The position numbers and the translations under genes were made by a program. The notes under the pieces are model-generated. The model was not told the origin of the DNA, ran no database searches, and saw nothing but the letters and a program-made list of their open reading frames with translations. A stretch of DNA of 64,000 nt from Stictocephala bisonia. Taxonomy: Eukaryota; Arthropoda; Insecta; Hemiptera; Membracidae. The stretch covers positions 1 through 64,000 of the forward strand of contig JAQJVL010000202.1 of the NCBI GenBank assembly GCA_035578905.1. The letters run 5' to 3'. Numbering within the stretch: position 1 is the stretch's first letter; each line of letters starts with the position of its first letter. Below are positions 58,861-64,000 of this stretch, one piece after another.

Positions 58861-58984
58861 TTAGTTATAGTCTTATTTTTGTCTTATTTTAGATTCATTT
58901 TATATTCCTAATAGTTGACACGAATACTGCTTTTTGAGTATTCCTTTTTTTCTATCTTCATTGGGTTTTATGGTTGCTGTCAAA

Positions 58985-59640
58985 AACCATACGATATACA
59001 TACATCAGTCCCTGGTGTCTGTGGCTTCTTCCATCGATCGAATTCCATCTGATTGCCTTCGTCGCCTTGCCAACACGCCAAATTGCTTTAATAAGGTGTT
59101 TATCGGCCCCTGGTGTCTATGGCTTCTTCCATCGATCGATTTACAACTGATTGCCTTCGTTGCCTTGGCAACATGCCGACTTATTATAACAAGTTGTTTA
59201 TCGGCTCCTGGTGTCTGTGCCTTTTTACATCGATCAAATTCCAACTGATTGCCTTCGTCACCTTGGCTACATGCTGACTTGTTAACAAGTTGTTTATCAG
59301 CCCCTGGTGTCTGTGCCTTATTACATCGATCGAATTCCAGCTGAATGCTTTCGTCCACCTTGACAACATGCCAACCAGTTATAACAAGTTGTTTATCGGC
59401 CCCTGGTGTCTGTGCCTTATTACATCGATCGAATTCCAGCTGAATGCCTTCGTCGCCTTGGCTACATGCCGACTTGTTATAACAAGCTGTTTATCAGCCC
59501 CTGGTGTCTGTGCCTTAATACATCGATCAAATTCCAACTGATTGCCTTCGTTGCCTTTTGCCTTGACAACAATCCAAATAGTTATAACAAACTGCTTATC
59601 GGCCCCTGGTGTCTGTGCCTTATTACATATCTCGAATTCT
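58985..59640. repeat. 98-bp minisatellite, right block
   Basis: About seven units of 96-99 bp: CCCCTGGTGTCTGTGCCTTA, TTACATCGATCGAATTCCAG, CTGAATGCCTTCGTCGCCTT, then TTGTTATAACAAG. Unit starts at 59101, 59199, 59295, 59394 and 59492 give the period. Frames of 83-117 codons on both strands are artefacts. Confidence 0.92.
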
Positions 59641-59854
59641 TTTGTTATCTTATTAATTAAATATATTTAGAAAACATTTCGAACTGTAATCAGTTGGCAA
59701 ATGAACCGTTATTTTACCAAACTTGGACCGATTATCTTACAAAGCGTGTGGTGTCATTATACAGTGTAGACAATGTCGAAAATATGGATTTGGAACAAAA
59801 CACCGGATCACAGGGACATTCTGAATCACGCGAATCATAGCTTAGTGTCGAAAT

Positions 59855-60155
59855 TAAAATAGAGAAGTCTGGGGTTTCCTTGTTGAATGGTAGTTAAGGT
59901 TCAGATATTGTGTAGGGAAGAGAACTGAGTGTCAGGCTTGTCACGTAGCTGAAAATCAGACCAACACTACGTGGTTCGGATTGCAGGTAGCTGTAGGTCC
60001 CATAGTTGCCATGGCATATGGGCTATTAAAAATACTCTTTCTGAGGAATAGTCGATCTTAGTTAGTAACAATTACTACATTCGTTCATCCACACTCATTC
60101 GTCCCTCATATTCGGCCATATTTTGACGATCGGCGTCTTATGAATGAATAATGAA
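59855..60155 (+). repeat. SINE B copy
   Basis: AGAGAAGTCTGGGG, ACGTGGTTCGGATTG (box B), TGGGCTATTAAAAATACTC, ACGATCGGCGTCTTATGAATGAATAATG. The extreme head is missing. Confidence 0.75.
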
Positions 60156-60159
60156 AACA

Positions 60160-60920
60160 AACTATTTCTCATGTACAGTCATGAATCTCAATAATGAAAC
60201 TAATAGATTTTTCTGTTAGCTAAAAAAAAAAAAACAAAATGTTTGCATTGGACTTCTGCATTTGTTCGTTTGTCAAAGTAATTAAAGAGAATGAAATCAC
60301 GTAAAAAACTGACAGATGACATCTTTTAGAGGATTTTTTGTTTGCTGCCGACAGGAATGCTCAGCAACCTAATTTTGGATATTTTTATGCATACAGTTTA
60401 ATTGTTCACACGTAATCGAACAATTTAGTGTCTACCAAGCCTACACTGAGACCATAAAAACTCGCTGATTCAGCTGTAGAAGGGAGTCTGACAACAACTC
60501 CATTACGTACGGGTTATGACTGCCTTCATATAACTAAATATATTTTTGTACCTAAAGTTTGAAAAACGTTGATTTCATATAGTAACAGATATTGTACTAA
60601 TAGGTTTGTTCAGTTCAACTTCTACCCATCAATAAATTATATTAAACACCAAGTTACTTTATTAAGAGTCTATTAATTTTCATTTATAGTTGGAGAACGT
60701 CTAAATTTCCATTAGAAGATTTTCATTTGTTAAAACAGAATTTATCACTATCCTAAATGGTAACCAGTAAGGTCCTGATGATTTTCTAAATAAGTTATTA
60801 TATTCTTCTTTACGGTTGTAATTACAAATAAATCCCCTAAAATATATTTCCACAACTAAAAATTAGAAATAAAATATTATTATATGTAATTAAATTTTTA
60901 AAATTCGTGTAACTATTCAT
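60160..60920. other. Unassigned DNA between inverted SINE B copies
   Basis: No gene or repeat recognised. Confidence 0.4.
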
Positions 60921-60924
60921 TATT

Positions 60925-61255
60925 CATTTCTAAGACACCGATCGTAGAGATATGGGCGAACTTGAGGGGTGAATGAGTGTGATGAGAGTAGATGAACGAT
61001 TGCAGTCATTGTTACTATCTGAGTTCGGCTTAGTTCAGATAGGACTATTTATTAATAGCCAGGACAACTAAGGGACCTACAGCTTTACGTATAATCCGAA
61101 CCACGTTGTTTGTCTAATTTTCAGCAATCTGACAAGTCTGACACTCAGTTCTCTTCCCTACACAACATCCGAACCTTGACTAACATCCAACATTCTACCC
61201 CAGACTTCTCTAGAAGTGCCCACATCGATGGCAACCACTAAGCGGACGCCGTGCA
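60925..61255 (-). repeat. SINE B, nearly full-length copy
   Basis: On the minus strand it runs from GGCGTCCGCTTAGTGGTTGC to the AATGAATAATGAATAG tail. It faces 59855-60155, forming an inverted pair about 770 bp apart. Its head abuts family E at 61256. Confidence 0.8.
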
Positions 61256-61616
61256 TGATCATGGCTACGACCTTTTGACGCTATTAGCGACACTTTATCT
61301 TTTCTGGGTGACGCCTCACGTGGAGTTGAACGAAAATCTTCATTGTAACCCTAGGTCGAGTTTAGTGTCAAATGAAAGGTCTATTCCAGAGAAATTAATT
61401 GCCGCAAACCGGACTTCGAAAGGTTTGAGAATAATATAGTTCAAAGAAACTAATTTGAACAATATTATTTATCCATTATTTAAGGGTTTCAAGTAAATTA
61501 TTCTGATCAAAAATGATACTTTATGGAAAAAATTAGTAAAAAAAATCAATTATCAAATTATCTATGAAAAGATAACGTTGTTGCAAAAGCGTTTCCATAG
61601 TTTTGTCCACCCAGTA
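61256..61616. mobile_element. MITE family E, copy 2, truncated
   Basis: Matches 54901-55270 in reverse complement and ends CCATAGTTTTGTCCACCCAG followed by TA. Its other end is missing where SINE B begins. A 62-codon frame (61251-61439) spans the junction and is not a gene. Confidence 0.7.
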
Positions 61617-61619
61617 TAC

Positions 61620-62478
61620 GTAAAGGCCTATTCATATTTAAATACATGCAATGGATTGTTACTGTTATATTCACTATATAGTGGGCTAAACCATCCTCAG
61701 ATTTACTTAAGTAGAGTTTAATAAGGTTAGATGATTTTTATCAGAGGGTTTTACATCTCACAGTATTTCGTACTGAGAGTGGGACAAAAAAAAGCGTCCA
61801 CTAGTTAATGGTGTATAAAGATCCGAATACTGTAGGTGTATCAAAGCACTGATGATAGTGAAATGGGTAGTACCTGGAAGAACATTTCTTATAAATAAAC
61901 TTTAGATGAGTAATTCAGTGCATATGTATAAAATTTTTATCTTATTTATGCACTTTTTAGACGCTTCGCAAAGTGCATAAATAATAAAGAAGTTTGTATT
62001 GCCGTTGAGTAAAATGAGGTCTACGAGCATTAATTATCCTTATTCGACGATAAATTCATTTTGTAGTAAAAAATATTGTAAAATCTTCTTTTGAACCAAT
62101 GTTATTTTTCACTATACGGTCTCCTTGTATAATGTAACTTTTTCGGCATTTTTTTATATGTTGGTATGTTTTTTACACAGAACACGAATTTTAAAAATAT
62201 GTTTGTCTTCTACCATTATTCCTTGAAATAGGCCTATTACGTAAAAGTTATTTTCGCGGAGAATCGCCAATAGCAGCCATATACATGTAATAAAGCAATG
62301 TTAATAAAAGAAAATATCAAGTTATATTAGTTAGAACAGGTTTGTCTCGTTTGGTTTTGATTATGATATTTGATGTCTTGCCCCAAAATGGATCTGACAA
62401 TTCATCAAATTATTATTTATCTAAAAGACAACAATCGAAAATATAAGGGTGAATTAATGTGGTGAACTTAAATAAAGG
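61620..62478. other. Unassigned DNA
   Basis: Apart from the hairpin at 61942 nothing is recognised. Confidence 0.4.
61942..61984. repeat. Perfect 15-bp inverted repeat, 13-nt loop
   Basis: TTATTTATGCACTTT and its exact reverse complement enclose the GC-richer loop TTAGACGCTTCGC. Confidence 0.9.
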
Positions 62479-62479
62479 A

Positions 62480-62720
62480 TGTCATCAAGGTCAGCTGATC
62501 CTTTAAAAAGGACTCTTTACATTGGCACGATTGCCAGGTAAATTAAGGTTTCTACAGATTTACTTGGAATCCGAACCACGTGTTATTAGTCTAGTTTCAG
62601 CTAATTGACAAAACTGACGCTCAGGTCTCTTCACGAGATCCGAACCCTGGCACCCGCCCGACAAGGATACCTTACAGTCCGTTCCTTCTGCTAGGGCCGC
62701 TAGCGAATGATAGACCTTTA
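62480..62720 (-). repeat. SINE B, diverged copy
   Basis: GAATCCGAACCACGTG (box B complement) and CGCTCAGGTCTCTTC, followed by a divergent head (CTAGGGCCGCTAGCGAATG). An 81-codon minus-strand frame here (62560-62805) has no support as a gene. Confidence 0.6.
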
Positions 62721-62953
62721 CTATTATTTTACTACTAGGACTGTTCACCTCTATCCGGCCACCCTCAATTAGTGAACAAGTGGACATTCCAGTACACTTT
62801 GGCATCGTCTTTGCTTTTAAAATTAGATCGTTTTATCATAATGATTTCTAATATATACTAAAAATTAAAAGGAAAATTAGTACAAACAGGAAGGATTGTA
62901 ACTAACAAAAATATAACTGTTTAGTATATACCACGATTTTTCTGTTTTCTTTT

Positions 62954-63440
62954 ACTTTCTCCCATGTCTGTTAGCATAGGGAAAGTATTGTGGTCGTCCA
63001 AAAAAGATTTGTTTAGAAGTTGGTCCAAATTTGAGTGTTTCTTTTTCGAAAAAGATTGTGATGTCTGTCTGTATGTATGTGCTGTTCGCTGGAGACCAAA
63101 CAGATGAATCAATTTTTATGAAATTTGGTATGTAGGCGTATTTAGCTAATATTTCCAGACTATTTTTTCACTTTTTGAAATGTTAGATTTTTTTTAATTT
63201 GTATGGAAAAAAATATACAAAAAATGGAATTTTCTCAAAAACGGCTGTAACGGTTTTGATATAATTTTCAGAAATTAACGTGTTAACAATTTAAAATATT
63301 CGAGTAAAAACCGCATGTTTCTAACTTGACTAGTTTTTGAGTTATGGCAAAAATATATTTGGGAATCAAACTGGTAATTTTCAAAGTTTTATTGCTTAAT
63401 ATGGGGAACAGTTTATGCCAATTTTTTGGAACCATTTATT
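62954..63440 (-). mobile_element. Dispersed family A, full-length copy
   Basis: Runs from CTTTCTCCCATGTCTGTTAG to TTTGGAACCATTTATTA with all family blocks. TTA occurs at both outer edges, as in the copy at 16857. Confidence 0.8.
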
Positions 63441-64000
63441 ATATTTGTTAGTTTACATCCCATTCATTTCGTGTTTCGACTTATTTACCTTATAATTTTA
63501 CTTAATTGGCTATGAAAATATTACGATAAAAAATCTTATTTGATAAGCAAAACGTTGCCAAAGTGTAGTGGATCGTCCACTTATTCGCAACTTAGGGATG
63601 ACCGGAAGGAGAGGTGGTGGGTGTGTGGTAGTAGGAGTCTATAATCCGCTGACGGACATACCTGGAGGAACGGACTGTAGTCAGAGAATGATTGGGAACC
63701 GATCAGTGGAGGATTGAGAACAAAACCTGTCGCCTATACAACACTTGGCGTCCAAGTAGCCGGATTACAGCACTACGGTGTAACACTGGATAAAATTTAA
63801 CAGACAGTCGATAACTTTGAATAAACAAGGTTAGACATGAAATAAAACATCTTTTTCTATGTTAAGGATGAACTCCACATTAAAATTAGATAGAATTAAA
63901 CAACATATAGAATTAAATGTTTTTTTAATAAATAAATTGTTTTGTTGTATTTTTCGTTTTAAACTATTGTTTTGTATTTTTTTAATTTTTTTTACTGGTA
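63441..64000. other. Unassigned DNA to the window end
   Basis: A GC-richer patch (63590-63790) encodes no recognisable protein and shows no internal repeat. The rest is AT-rich. Confidence 0.4.

Noticed and set aside
57811..59660. Cysteine-rich repeat proteins of 82-117 codons on both strands
   Set aside because: Generated by the 98-bp array. Open frames on both strands over the same DNA argue for an artefact.
61251..61439. 62-codon gene
   Set aside because: The frame crosses the junction of a SINE B copy and a MITE, so it is a chance fusion of repeats.

Overview
This window looks like intergenic, repeat-dominated DNA from an insect with a large AT-rich genome. A hemipteran-type genome is my best guess, but no sequence here proves the order. 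The evidence is eukaryotic throughout: tRNA-derived SINEs, degraded non-LTR retrotransposons, Tc1/mariner-superfamily and other TIR elements, many minisatellites, and one 77-bp GT-AG intron. There are no bacterial operons, CRISPR arrays, IS elements or rRNA genes. Most open frames in the window are by-products of tandem repeats or of transposon DNA.

Layout. 0-4 kb: a 24-bp array of CRE palindromes beside GATA motifs, a 36-bp minisatellite and a LINE 3' end. 4-10.3 kb: a fold-back structure with a 316-bp MITE nested in one arm, a tRNA-like SINE and the first of two related TTAA-flanked elements. 10.5-14.2 kb: G-rich tracts, a 1-kb array of about 40-bp units and the second TTAA element. 14.4-16.1 kb: the best candidate for a cellular gene (two exons encoding 87 residues, product not recognised), next to a LINE on the opposite strand. 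16.2-19 kb: three minisatellites; one is cleanly interrupted by a dispersed element with a hairpin end (family A). 20-35 kb: MITEs, a 1.43-kb near-complete palindrome, SINEs and an internally deleted mariner-like element. 35-41 kb: SINE family B copies, two further 36-bp arrays and a LINE relic. 42.7-43.05 kb: a very long TC tract. 43.2-49.5 kb: a composite about 6.3 kb long whose inverted arms are themselves tandem arrays (118-bp units), resembling a Foldback-type element. 50.1-52.3 kb: a nearly intact mariner-superfamily element with about 405-bp terminal inverted repeats and a transposase broken by one frameshift. 53-64 kb: a 210-bp duplication, a 98-bp array split around a LINE relic, more SINE B and family A copies, and unassigned AT-rich DNA.

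How the parts relate. The window is a record of layered insertions: a MITE inside a fold-back arm, a SINE inside a palindrome, family A inside a minisatellite, and a SINE abutting a MITE. Relative ages can be read from these junctions. The only element carrying most of its own enzyme gene is the transposon at 50-52 kb. The deleted element at 34 kb keeps part of a related DNA-binding domain. All calls were made by reading the sequence without database searches. Family names rest on recognised motifs, and repeat boundaries are good to a few to tens of bases except where target-site duplications fix them.
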